A stretch of DNA of 64,000 bases from Bacillota bacterium. GTDB lineage: Bacteria > Bacteroidota > Bacteroidia > Bacteroidales > Bacteroidaceae. The first letter of the stretch is position 1. Every line of letters begins with the position of its first letter. This document shows, in pieces, positions 36,831 to 45,031 of the stretch. The stretch covers positions 1 to 64,000 of the forward strand of contig JAMPFD010000005.1 in assembly GCA_023664625.1 (NCBI GenBank), written 5' to 3'. Made by a program: the position numbers and the translations under genes. Below the pieces are notes generated by a model. That model made no database searches, was not told the origin of the DNA, and saw only the letters and a list, made by a program, of their open reading frames with translations.

Positions 36831-37166
36831 TTATTCCTTCAGCAGTTCGTCGATGCGCTCTATATAGTCAAGGGAATCGTCGATGAAGAAGCGCAGCTCG
36901 GGAATGATACGCAGCTGGTTGCGCACACGCCGGCCGAGGTCATAGCGTATCGTAGCCTGATTGGCATTGACATTACTGATTATCTCCTCTCCCCTCTCGG
37001 AAGGGAAGACACTGAGATAGGCTGTACAGACGGACAGGTCCGGGCTTATCCTCACACGGGTTACGCTGACCATTACGCCGTGCATCATGCGTGTCTGTGA
37101 CTGGAAAATGAGGCTCAGTTCCTTCTGCAGAAGGCGTGATATTCTGTTCTGTCTTGTCTCTTGCAT
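36831..37166 (-). CDS. rbfA: Ribosome-binding factor A
   Basis: A 111-residue KH-like protein that helps mature the 30S subunit by binding near the 5' end of 16S rRNA. Recognisable features: RQNRISRLLQKELSLIFQ at the start, VSVTRVRISPDLSVCTAYLSVFP in the centre, and LRIIPELRFFIDDSLDYIERIDELLKE at the end (family hallmark P-x-L-x-F-x2-D-x-S). Length is normal. A consensus-like promoter lies about 160 bp upstream, leaving a long leader. It precedes the LolC/E-type gene but is separated from it by 399 bp. Confidence 0.95.
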   Translation of the reverse strand: MQETRQNRISRLLQKELSLIFQSQTRMMHGVMVSVTRVRISPDLSVCTAYLSVFPSERGEEIISNVNANQATIRYDLGRRVRNQLRIIPELRFFIDDSLDYIERIDELLKE

Positions 37167-37326
37167 ATCTCTTGATTTTATGGTTTATGATGTCCTGTGA
37201 GAGACTGCGCCCGGCATTTCCGCAGCAACAGCGGCAGACGGCTCCGCGGAGAGACTGTAAATCAACATGCAAGCCATATTGTCCGTTTTCTTCTCCTTTT
37301 AGACGCATCATGTCCCTAATAAACTA

Positions 37327-37355
37327 CAAAATTACTCCAAATATTTGAAAAACAA
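37327..37355 (-). promoter_or_regulatory. Probable promoter for rbfA
   Basis: On the minus strand, TTG at 37355-37353 and TAATTTTG at 37334-37327 are 18 bp apart, close to the Bacteroidetes consensus. It implies a leader of about 155 nt before rbfA. I see no riboswitch-like structure in that leader. Confidence 0.5.
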
Positions 37356-37501
37356 TCCATAATTATGTTTTTTTAACCCGAACCCACCTGATTAACATAT
37401 AAGTCCCAAGTCCGAATCATCCGGCAGACCGTCCCGTCATCATGTACTCACAGCCCTTTCCTGCGCCGTTCCTCCGGCCTTCCTCCAATTTGGGAAAACG
37501 C

Positions 37502-37531
37502 AAAAAAGGCGGAAGAGCATTCTCCCGCCTT
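37502..37531 (-). terminator. Rho-independent terminator of the fructokinase operon
   Basis: On the minus strand AAGGCGG (37531-37525) pairs with CCGCCTT (37512-37506), and the stem is followed by a run of T to 37502. It is placed about 240 bp beyond the fructokinase stop codon, just past palindrome array 5, and should end the minus-strand arm of the fructan locus. Confidence 0.7.
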
Positions 37532-37532
37532 A

Positions 37533-37617
37533 CAAAAGGTCACCTTCCGCCGTGTAAAAGGTAAGGAAAAGGCCTGCAAAAGGTTACCTTTGACCACATA
37601 AAAGGTAACCTTTTGCG
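37533..37617. repeat. 22-bp phased GGTNACC palindrome array 5
   Basis: Cores lie at 37538 (GGTCACC), 37560 (GGTAAGG), 37582 (GGTTACC) and 37604 (GGTAACC), all 22 bp apart. Units 3 and 4 are complementary. The array is next to a clear terminator (37502-37531) but separate from it, so the array itself need not be the terminator. The rest of 37167-37772 holds the rbfA promoter and no supported gene. Confidence 0.85.
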
Positions 37618-37772
37618 AAGCCTTTTTTCAATATACAACTAACAAACTAAATATCACACACTTACAGACAGTGCGCCGGAGCATTACGCGACATGTTTTT
37701 CCATTATGTCACGGCTCTGCGGACACCGTGCCGCCCGTAAGCATCCTGCCGCCTCATCGTATCCGGGCGGAA

Positions 37773-38654
37773 TCATCTGCCCGTCAGTTCAGACGGCAGG
37801 ACAGGCATTGCGCCCTGTCTGGTACAGACGAAAGCCGAAGTCTGCACCGCACATCTGTGGGACTCGGCGACAGACTTGCCCTTCATCACCGATGCTATGA
37901 ACGCCGCCGTAAACGAGTCTCCCGCGCCGACGGTGTCGGCCACTTCGACCTTCGGTGTCGGCTGGAAGGATACATTTCCCGGGGTGAAGACATAGCTGCC
38001 GTTGATGCCGCAGGTGAGGATAAGCATCCTGAGATTGTATTTTCCAAGAAGAATCCAGCACTTGTCCTGAAGGTCTATGCCCGGATAGCCGAACATACGG
38101 CTGACGGTCACAAGCTCCTCGTCATTGATTTTAAGGATGTTGCATCGCTTCATCGAGTCACACAGGATCTCCTTGTTGTAGAATCCTTGACGCAGGTTGA
38201 CATCGAACACTACAAGGCTCCCGTCATCCTCCGGCATCGCATCAAGGAAAGCGGAAATCGTATTGCGGGAGACAATGTTGCGCTGCGCCAGAGAGCCGAA
38301 GCATACAGCCCGCGTGTTCCGTGCCATTTCCATAAGGGCAGCCGTACACGGAATGTTGTCCCATGCAACATTTTCCTTGATGTCATACTGCGGGATGCCT
38401 GCCTGGTCAATCTCAACCTGCACCGTTCCCGTCGGATACGGCACTTTCTCTATCTGATGGCTGAGACCTTTCGAGGTGAAATTCTCAATTATCTCATCGC
38501 CGAGAGGGTCGTCTCCGACAGCACTCACCACACGGCCGGGAAGGCCGAACTGGGAGACATGATATGCAAAGTTTGCCGGCGCACCGCCGATTTTCTTTCC
38601 TTCAGGGAGAACGTCCCAAAGGGCTTCGCCCATTCCTACCACAAGGTTTTTCAT
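37773..38654 (-). CDS. Fructokinase (PfkB family)
   Basis: A 293-residue PfkB/ribokinase-family sugar kinase, expected to phosphorylate fructose to fructose-6-phosphate in the cytoplasm. The N-terminal GEALWDVLPEGKKIGGAPAN block is typical of fructokinases. ADTVGAGDSFTAAF near residues 240-252 carries the GAGD anion hole and the catalytic Asp (about residue 246). With the adjacent permease and GH32 it mirrors the Bacteroides thetaiotaomicron levan locus, where BT1757 is the fructokinase. The 78-bp spacer to the permease gene contains part of a TAAGTAACTG repeat. Confidence 0.92.
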   Translation of the reverse strand: MKNLVVGMGEALWDVLPEGKKIGGAPANFAYHVSQFGLPGRVVSAVGDDPLGDEIIENFTSKGLSHQIEKVPYPTGTVQVEIDQAGIPQYDIKENVAWDNIPCTAALMEMARNTRAVCFGSLAQRNIVSRNTISAFLDAMPEDDGSLVVFDVNLRQGFYNKEILCDSMKRCNILKINDEELVTVSRMFGYPGIDLQDKCWILLGKYNLRMLILTCGINGSYVFTPGNVSFQPTPKVEVADTVGAGDSFTAAFIASVMKGKSVAESHRCAVQTSAFVCTRQGAMPVLPSELTGR

Positions 38655-38708
38655 TGTATGCTAAAGTTTTGGTTATCGTTTCTGTAAGCCTTCCAGCAGC
38701 GTTCTTGG

Positions 38709-38735
38709 CATAAGCTGACTTCCGGCAGTTACTTA
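38709..38735 (-). repeat. TAAGTAACTG repeat fragment
   Basis: On the minus strand the permease stop codon TAA begins TAAGTAACTGCCGGAAGTCA, continuing to GCTTATGC. A similar block (GCATAA...CTCCGGCAGTCACTTAT) occurs near 58150-58180. It resembles the ends of the MITE-like family and would mean that the stop codon was supplied by the repeat. Confidence 0.4.
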
Positions 38736-39920
38736 TTTTATTACTTTTATTGACGAGGTATAGTACGTCAGGTATGCCGCACCGGCAATCATCACTGCCA
38801 CTGCACCTGCCTGGCCTGCGAAATCGGCGGCATAGCCCATGGCAAGAGGGAACACCGTACCGCCGAAAAGTCCCATGATCATAAGTCCCGAGACCTCGTT
38901 CTTCTCCTCAGGAGAGGCTGTCAGTGCCTGGGCGAAGATCACCGGGAATATGTTCGAATTGCCGAATCCGACAACGGCTATGCACGCATATATGACGCTC
39001 AGCGTTCCTGATGTCAGCAGCACCGCCATCGCCACGAGCATCATCACCGCGCTTATCCCGAAAAATTTCTTCGGCGACATGGAGCGCAGGATGAACGTTC
39101 CGAGGAAACATCCCGAGGTACGGAAAATGAAATAGACGCTTGTTGCGAATCCCGCTTCCTCGAGAGGCATGCCGAGACGCTCCATGATAATCTTCGGTGC
39201 GATGGTGTTCGTACCTACGTCAATGCCTACATGGCACATTATGCCGAGGAAGCAGAGAAGAACGAAAGGTCTGCCGAGCAGCCGCAGGCTTGCCGCCACG
39301 CCTGTGGCCTTCTCCTGACGCTCCTCCTCTATCGGCGTAGCACCGAGGACTGAGACGGCGAGAATGCTTGTCAGAGCGTAGAGGACAAACAGTATCCGCC
39401 ATCCGAGTCCGAAGGTCGGTGCCATGGTTGTCGCCCCCCAGGCTGCAAGGATTGGAGCGAGGAACGATGCTATTGCCTTGACGAACTGTCCGAAAGTCAA
39501 CGTCGACGCAAGACGTTCACCGCCGATGAGGTTCGTGACGAGCGGATTGAGCGAGGTCTGCATTATGGCGTTGCCTATTCCGAGCAGGGAGAATGAGGCG
39601 AGCATCGTCATGTATCCGCTGCCGAAAACCGGCATGAAGAGCGACAGGGCGGTTATGGCAATGCTGACAAGCACGGTCTTCTTGCGCCCTATCCTGTTCA
39701 TCAGCATTCCCGTAGGCACGGAGAAGATGAGGAACCAGAAGAATACCAGCGAGGGGAAAAGGTTTGCCTGAGAGTCCGTAAGGCCGAGGTCTTTCTGCAC
39801 ATAGTTGGATGCCGTGCCGACAAGGTCTACGAACCCCATGGTGAAAAAGCACAGCATGACGGGAATGACCTGCATCATTGATGTCTTCTGCCTTATGGCT
39901 TTGTTATATGTTCTGTCCAT
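38733..39920 (-). CDS. MFS sugar permease, probable fructose importer
   Basis: A 395-residue 12-helix major facilitator permease. MPVFLCF-type N-terminus is here MLCFFTMGFVDLVGTASNYV. LMNRIGRKKTVLVS is the loop 2-3 signature, and GNAIMQTSLNPLVTNLIGG resembles the fucose/glucose-galactose symporter group. Placement between fructokinase and GH32 argues that it brings fructose or small fructo-oligosaccharides across the inner membrane, like BT1758 of the B. thetaiotaomicron levan locus. The specificity is inferred from context. Confidence 0.85.
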   Translation of the reverse strand: MDRTYNKAIRQKTSMMQVIPVMLCFFTMGFVDLVGTASNYVQKDLGLTDSQANLFPSLVFFWFLIFSVPTGMLMNRIGRKKTVLVSIAITALSLFMPVFGSGYMTMLASFSLLGIGNAIMQTSLNPLVTNLIGGERLASTLTFGQFVKAIASFLAPILAAWGATTMAPTFGLGWRILFVLYALTSILAVSVLGATPIEEERQEKATGVAASLRLLGRPFVLLCFLGIMCHVGIDVGTNTIAPKIIMERLGMPLEEAGFATSVYFIFRTSGCFLGTFILRSMSPKKFFGISAVMMLVAMAVLLTSGTLSVIYACIAVVGFGNSNIFPVIFAQALTASPEEKNEVSGLMIMGLFGGTVFPLAMGYAADFAGQAGAVAVMIAGAAYLTYYTSSIKVIK

Positions 39921-40000
39921 GATTGTGATGGGTTAGAGATTGTTAAAGTTGCAGGGGTATGAGGATGTTGGTTTTTTGTTATGGGGCTTTACGGTATGCC
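39921..40000 (-). repeat. ACC-type leader repeat R7
   Basis: On the minus strand the spacer between the GH32 stop and the permease ATG is C/A-rich. It includes ACCGTAAA, GCCCCATA, ACCAACAT and ACCCATCA units and ends three bases before the ATG. It is less regular than R3 or R6. Confidence 0.5.
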
Positions 40001-40007
40001 CCACCCG

Positions 40008-41852
40008 TTATTCTGTCGGATCAAGTGTGTATATCGTGAGGCTTTCCATCTGAGCGTGCCCCTTGTCACAGCTTACCGTCAGCGTCTTGTACGGTGATGT
40101 AGGGAAGACGAGGTTGGTCATGGCAAACTTGCCGCTCTTCTCGAACACCTCCATGCTTGACCTGTCAATGAAGATTCTCAGTCCGAGGCGGTTGCCTGAG
40201 GTGAACGCCGGTGCCGCGGTGACTGCCGGAAAGTCATGGCTGAAGTCCGTGATTCCGCTGTTCCGGCGGTCGAACGAGAGTGTGTCTGCCGTCACGTCAT
40301 AGTTCATGACGACCTTCTCACCGGCATCATTGGAGAACGTCAGCGTCACCTTTCCCGTCCTCTTCGCCGCCAAGTCGACGAGAATCTCGCAGATACCGTC
40401 ATTGGCGGAGGGGAGAGCGAAGGTCCTTGCCTTGCGGGAGACGGACATCCTGCCGGATTTCCTGAACAGCTTTCCGCGCAGCCCCGTGACCTCCGGTGAC
40501 GGTGACGAGGAAAGGTGGAACTGTCCGTCACTGCCCTTGAACAGCCCGACATCACGCGGAAGGGTGTTCGCGCTGCGGAACTGACGTGTCGGGACCTCTG
40601 CCGCATACTGCCAGTTGCTCATCCAGCCTATCACGGTACGCCTGCCGTCCGGGGCGTCGCTCCAGCTTACAGTGGCATAATGGTCCTTGCCGTAGTCCAT
40701 CCATTTTGTCGGGACGTTACCGTCAGCATCCTTGTCAGGAGTGAATGCCGTACCGTCAAAGTCTCCTGTAAAATACTGTGTGGCACTGCCTCCGTAAGGA
40801 CCGCCGGGGTTGATGTTACAGAGAAGGACCCATTTCTTCTCACCACTGCCATTGACGTTCAGAGGAAAGAGGTCAGGACATTCCCATACTCCGTCCTGCG
40901 CACCGGCACCTTTTCCGAACCTGCTCCTCAGCGTCCATTTCTTCAGGTCAGGGGAAGAGAAGAAGAGCATCTCGTGTTCAAGGGCGTGGGCAAGGAGAAG
41001 GTTCCATTCCTTTGTGCTCTCATTATAGAACACATTAGGGTCACGCGCCTCGCTCTCAAGGGTTATGACCGGATTCCCCGGATAGACATTGAACGTCTCT
41101 CCGTCATCCTTGCTCCATGCGAGGCTCTGTATCTGGCTCACTCCTGCCGAAGTATAGAGTGCCACGATGGTGCTGTCGCCGAAGCCGGCAGTGTTCCTTT
41201 TGTCAACCACCGCACTGCCGCTGAACACCGAACCGAGTCCGTTGGGCTCTATCGCCGCCGCATGACGGGTCCAGTTCAGAAGGTCTTTGGAGGAGGAATG
41301 CCCCCATGTCATGTTCTGCCACTTGGAGCCGTACGGGTTATATTGATAGTAAAGATGCCACACTCCGTCTTTCCATACCATGCCGTTAGGGTCGTTCATC
41401 CATCCGTAGAGCGGCGTATGATGGTACGCCGGGCGGTACTTCTCACGGTTGGCGGTGTCGAAAGTGTCCGAGAGACGCATGTCTTTCCAGCACGCATCGT
41501 CCTTTGCCTCACGCACGGTGGAGCGGTTTTGCGACGTAACGATATTGAGAATGACGTCATGTCCGGCATACTTGCTGATGTCGAGCGGCACGCTATAGTC
41601 CACCTTGGACTTGGCAAGACGCACGTAAAGGGTCTTCACTACGTTGCCGTCAACCAGCACATTGACAGTAGCATCGTCATTGGCCTCCTGCACGGGCATG
41701 AGCAGATAACGCGCGTTTCCTTTAATACGGACGAGTGTGTTGCTGACTCCGAGATGGCTGATCTCCAGTCCCTCAGCCGTCTCCGCCGTCAGGGAGAGTG
41801 ACAAGGTGCCGAGCAGAAGTGCCGTGATTCCGAGTTTCTTCAGTACGTTCAT
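40008..41852 (-). CDS. GH32 beta-fructosidase with N-terminal beta domain
   Basis: A 614-residue secreted glycoside hydrolase family 32 enzyme that cleaves terminal or internal fructose from fructans or sucrose. Signal peptide residues 1-23. An extra N-terminal beta-rich domain (about 25-125, DUF4980-like) precedes the five-bladed propeller. Catalytic motifs are all canonical: YGWMNDPNG with nucleophile Asp154, RDP (270-272) as transition-state stabiliser, and ECP with acid/base Glu324. A C-terminal beta-sandwich follows (IFIDRSSMEVFEKSG). First gene of the minus-strand arm; shares a 214-bp divergent control region with the sensor gene. Confidence 0.95.
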   Translation of the reverse strand: MNVLKKLGITALLLGTLSLSLTAETAEGLEISHLGVSNTLVRIKGNARYLLMPVQEANDDATVNVLVDGNVVKTLYVRLAKSKVDYSVPLDISKYAGHDVILNIVTSQNRSTVREAKDDACWKDMRLSDTFDTANREKYRPAYHHTPLYGWMNDPNGMVWKDGVWHLYYQYNPYGSKWQNMTWGHSSSKDLLNWTRHAAAIEPNGLGSVFSGSAVVDKRNTAGFGDSTIVALYTSAGVSQIQSLAWSKDDGETFNVYPGNPVITLESEARDPNVFYNESTKEWNLLLAHALEHEMLFFSSPDLKKWTLRSRFGKGAGAQDGVWECPDLFPLNVNGSGEKKWVLLCNINPGGPYGGSATQYFTGDFDGTAFTPDKDADGNVPTKWMDYGKDHYATVSWSDAPDGRRTVIGWMSNWQYAAEVPTRQFRSANTLPRDVGLFKGSDGQFHLSSSPSPEVTGLRGKLFRKSGRMSVSRKARTFALPSANDGICEILVDLAAKRTGKVTLTFSNDAGEKVVMNYDVTADTLSFDRRNSGITDFSHDFPAVTAAPAFTSGNRLGLRIFIDRSSMEVFEKSGKFAMTNLVFPTSPYKTLTVSCDKGHAQMESLTIYTLDPTE

Positions 41853-41898
41853 AATCAGATTTTAGTTTTTATGACAGTGTTTTTATTTGTTCATGCTG

Positions 41899-41906
41899 CA
41901 AAATTA
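41899..41906 (-). promoter_or_regulatory. -7 element for the minus-strand fructan operon
   Basis: TAATTTTG on the minus strand, 47 bp before the GH32 start. The -33 region lacks a clear TTTG, consistent with an activator-dependent promoter. A small inverted repeat (AACGG / CCGATT context, 41953-41978) lies upstream, between this element and the divergent sensor promoter. Confidence 0.5.
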
Positions 41907-42013
41907 CAACAAAACGGGCATAAAAGACCATCATTTTTCCTGCACAAAATATAAAAAAACGGTCATTGCCGATTTTTTACAACCAAAAGCAAGGTTTTTC
42001 ATTACCTAATCAT

Positions 42014-42021
42014 TAACTTTG
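42014..42021 (+). promoter_or_regulatory. -7 element for the hybrid sensor gene
   Basis: TAACTTTG at 42014-42021, 45 bp upstream of ATG 42067. The -33 region is T-rich without a perfect TTTG. Confidence 0.5.
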
Positions 42022-42066
42022 CAAGAGATAAACCACCGAGGACTCTTACTTAATAGTACAACCAAC

Positions 42067-44799
42067 ATGAATAGACTTTCAGCTCTCTGCCTCTTGGCCT
42101 TTCTCCTTACCATGTCAGGATGTAAGGAAGAGAAGACCTACAGGATCGGAGTTTCCCAGTGCAGCCTGGACGACTGGCGCAGCAAGCTTAACGACGAGAT
42201 ACAGCGTGAGATAATGTTCCACGATGATGCTGTCGTGGAGATACGCTCTGCCGGTGACGACAGCAGAAAACAGATTGAGGACATCAGATACTTCGCGGAT
42301 AACATGTTTGACATCCTCATCGTGGCACCCAACGAGGCAGAGAGTCTCACCCCCATAATAAAAGATGTGTACGGGAAAGGCATGCCTGTCATCATCTTTG
42401 ACCGTAACATCACGGGCGACACCTATACCGCACGGCTCAGCGTCGATAACGTTGAGCTGGGGCGTTCCGCGGCACATTACGCACTGAACATGCTCGGGAA
42501 GAATCCCAAGGCGATAGAAATATTCGGACTGAAAGGCTCCACTCCCGCCGAGGAAAGGCACAAGGGATTCATGCAGGAGTTCAGGAAAGGCGGAGGAGAG
42601 ATACTTGCCAGTGTTCCCGCCGACTGGAACAAGGAGGACGCAATCCCTGTTGCCGACTCTCTGCTGAGGGCCTGCGGCGACGTGGATCTTATCTATGCCC
42701 ACAACGACCGCATGGCTATCGGTGCGGCGGAGGTGGCGAAGAGACTGGGACGCAGTGACATAAGAATCATCGGAACAGATGCCGCACCCGGCATCGGCAT
42801 ACAGGCCGTGGCAGACGGAATCATCGACGCGACATTCCTCTATCCCACCGAAGGACACAGGCTGATACGCATGGCACTCGCCATACTGAAGGGAGAGCCT
42901 TACGAGCGTGAGGTGAGGTTCCCGGTATCGTCGGCCGTGGACAAGACAAACGCTGACATCCTCCTCATGCAGAATGAGACCCTGCAGGACGAGACGGCAA
43001 AGATGAAGCTCCTGAAAAAGCAGATTGACGACTACTGGACAAAGCATTCGTCACAGACTTCACTGTTCTACGCATCCATCGTAATCATGGTTCTCCTGTG
43101 CGGAGTGCTCTTCCTCGTGCTCAGAGCCTTCTGGCAGCGCAAGCGGCATCAGAGAGTTCTCATGGAGCAGAACAGACTTCTGGAGGAGCAGCGGGACATG
43201 CAGAAGCAGCTCAACGAGAAACTTGAGGCTGCAACCCATTCAAAACTGGTCTTCTTCACCAATGTGTCTCACGACCTGCGCACGCCGCTCACACTGATTG
43301 CGGAGCCTGTGGCGCAACTGGCTTCGGCTGAAAACCTTACGCCGCAGCAGAATGCCATGATACGCATAGCGGACAAGAATGTGCGCATACTGCGGAGACT
43401 GATAAACCAGATTCTCGATTTCCGCAAGTATGAGAACGGGAAACTGGAGCTCAGGCTCTCGGAAGTGAACTTCAGCAGCGCCGTGAGGGAGTGGATGGAG
43501 TCGTTCTACACCATTGCAAGGAAGCGTGACATGAGGTTGTCGCTTGACGCTCAGGAGGATGGCGACATTCATCTCGCACTCGACGCGGAGAAGATGGAAC
43601 GTATCTTCTTCAACCTTCTTTCAAATGCTTTCAAATATACTCCTGACAACGGGACGATAAGAGTTTCATACCATACGGAGGAGAACCGGCTCATAATGAA
43701 GGTCTCTGACACCGGCGAGGGTATCAGTGAGCGTGACATAGGAAACATCTTCGACCGCTTCTTCCAGACTGACCGTGTGCTGCCAAAAGGCTCCGGCATA
43801 GGCTTGTCGCTGGTGAAGGCGTTCGTGGAACTGCACGGCGGAAGCATCTCCGTTGAGAGCACGCTCACCAAAGGTTCAGAATTTACGGTTGTCATACCCG
43901 TCACTCATGTTACGGAAAAGCCTGCTGCCGGCACAAAGAGCATAGAGGCTACGGACGTGGAGGCGGAACTTGACACCATCAATGAGGCAGCAGCCTTTGA
44001 CAGGGACAGAGAACTTGTGCTTGTCATTGACGACAATGCCGACATGCGCAGTCTTGTGGGAGGACTTCTCGGAGAAGAATACAATATCATCACCGCACCT
44101 GACGGCCGTGAGGGTGTGAGGCTTGCTGCGAAATACGTGCCTGACCTTGTTGTCTGCGATGTCATGATGCCGGTGATGGACGGTCTGGAATGCTGCCACA
44201 GGATAAAGACGGAGGTGTCCACATCTCATATTCCCGTGCTGATGCTCACCGCCTGCGCAATGGACGAACAGCGGGTGCAGGGATACGAGAACGGGGCTGA
44301 CGGATATGTCTCCAAGCCTTTCAATGCTGAGGTTCTGAAAGCAAGATGCAGAAGTCTCATAGACAACCGTAAACGCATAAAGGAACTCTGGCGTGGCACG
44401 GCTTCCGGTATCGACGGCGGCAAGAATATGGAAGAGACACGGGAAACTGTGCCGCAGCCTGATGCCGAAAACAATTTCTATAACCGCTTTGTCGAGATTT
44501 TCCGGACTCAGATGGGGAACTCTGACCTCAGCGTGGAGCAGATCGCAGCAGAAATGGGGCTCGGACATTCGCAGTTCTACCGTAAGATAAAGGCTCTCAC
44601 AAACTATTCGCCGGTAGAGCTCATGCGGCAACTGCGCCTGAAACAGGCACGGACTCTTCTCACCACTACTGAGATGTCGGTAAGCGAAATAGCCTATAAG
44701 GTGGGGTTCTCCACTCCGGCTTATTTTACAAAATGTTACAAAACGGCCTTCGGCGAGACACCTACCGAACTGCGTGAGCGTATAGGCCAAAAGGCATGA
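42067..44799 (+). CDS. Hybrid two-component system sensor/regulator, BT1754-like fructose sensor
   Basis: A 910-residue one-protein phosphorelay. A signal or lipobox-like segment (LLTMSGC, Cys19) is followed by a periplasmic-binding-protein type sensor (about 24-310, YRIGVSQCSLDDW to the TE/GH region) and one transmembrane helix (about 332-355). Next come a coiled linker, HisKA with FFTNVSHDLRTPLTL (His402), and an HATPase with NLLSNAFKYTP and DTGEGIS. The receiver contains DLVVCDVMMPVMDG (Asp698), and an AraC-type HTH closes the protein. This is the PBP-sensor type, not the beta-propeller type, matching BT1754, which binds fructose. The ATG at 42067 is preferred to an upstream in-frame TTG because it gives a signal peptide at the N-terminus. 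Confidence 0.95.
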   Translation: MNRLSALCLLAFLLTMSGCKEEKTYRIGVSQCSLDDWRSKLNDEIQREIMFHDDAVVEIRSAGDDSRKQIEDIRYFADNMFDILIVAPNEAESLTPIIKDVYGKGMPVIIFDRNITGDTYTARLSVDNVELGRSAAHYALNMLGKNPKAIEIFGLKGSTPAEERHKGFMQEFRKGGGEILASVPADWNKEDAIPVADSLLRACGDVDLIYAHNDRMAIGAAEVAKRLGRSDIRIIGTDAAPGIGIQAVADGIIDATFLYPTEGHRLIRMALAILKGEPYEREVRFPVSSAVDKTNADILLMQNETLQDETAKMKLLKKQIDDYWTKHSSQTSLFYASIVIMVLLCGVLFLVLRAFWQRKRHQRVLMEQNRLLEEQRDMQKQLNEKLEAATHSKLVFFTNVSHDLRTPLTLIAEPVAQLASAENLTPQQNAMIRIADKNVRILRRLINQILDFRKYENGKLELRLSEVNFSSAVREWMESFYTIARKRDMRLSLDAQEDGDIHLALDAEKMERIFFNLLSNAFKYTPDNGTIRVSYHTEENRLIMKVSDTGEGISERDIGNIFDRFFQTDRVLPKGSGIGLSLVKAFVELHGGSISVESTLTKGSEFTVVIPVTHVTEKPAAGTKSIEATDVEAELDTINEAAAFDRDRELVLVIDDNADMRSLVGGLLGEEYNIITAPDGREGVRLAAKYVPDLVVCDVMMPVMDGLECCHRIKTEVSTSHIPVLMLTACAMDEQRVQGYENGADGYVSKPFNAEVLKARCRSLIDNRKRIKELWRGTASGIDGGKNMEETRETVPQPDAENNFYNRFVEIFRTQMGNSDLSVEQIAAEMGLGHSQFYRKIKALTNYSPVELMRQLRLKQARTLLTTTEMSVSEIAYKVGFSTPAYFTKCYKTAFGETPTELRERIGQKA

Positions 44800-44834
44800 C
44801 TGTGCCGTACCGGCAAAGATATAGCATAAAAAGA

Positions 44835-44878
44835 CGCAAAGTGCCATATTCAGCTTTAATGAACCATGACACTTTGCG
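44835..44878 (+). terminator. Inverted repeat after the sensor gene, possible terminator
   Basis: CGCAAAGTG (44835-44843) pairs with CACTTTGCG (44870-44878) across a 26-nt loop, 36 bp after the sensor stop. The following bases are CTTCATTATATAT, only weakly T-rich. Confidence 0.45.
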
Positions 44879-44895
44879 CTTCATTATATATAAGT

Positions 44896-44961
44896 GAGTC
44901 TTGCAAATTATTTTATAATATAATGTTTTCTCACTAAAACTAATTTCCAACAGTTACTTAG
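44896..44961 (-). mobile_element. MITE-like repeat, copy B
   Basis: On the minus strand it begins TAAGTAACTGTTGGAAATTA, continues through AGTTTTAGTGAGAAAACATT and ends in an AT-rich TATAAAATAATTTGCAAG. It therefore joins the left end seen at 57927-57949 with the body seen at 61-108 and 58052-58103. It lies between the sensor and the inserted AAA-ATPase gene. No transposase is present. Confidence 0.6.
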
Positions 44962-45031
44962 GTTTCTTATTAATATACGGTTTATAGCCACAATGGCAGA
45001 AAACTTTCAAGGAAGATACTGAGTCCTTTCC

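Noticed and set aside
36973..37311. Minus-strand small frame of 112 codons in and before rbfA
   Set aside because: It overlaps rbfA in another frame and has no family features; the rbfA frame is certain.
37533..37617. Palindrome array 5 as the terminator of the fructokinase operon
   Set aside because: A separate, standard hairpin with a T run at 37502-37531 serves this purpose; the array lacks a T tract.
40515..41801. Long plus-strand open frame (428 codons) opposite the first GH32
   Set aside because: It is a shadow of the GH32 coding strand; GH32 motifs are complete on the minus strand and the plus-strand product has no recognisable domains.
43876..44847. Minus-strand open frame of 323 codons over the sensor's receiver and HTH
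   Set aside because: Antisense shadow of the hybrid sensor, whose catalytic motifs are all in the plus frame.
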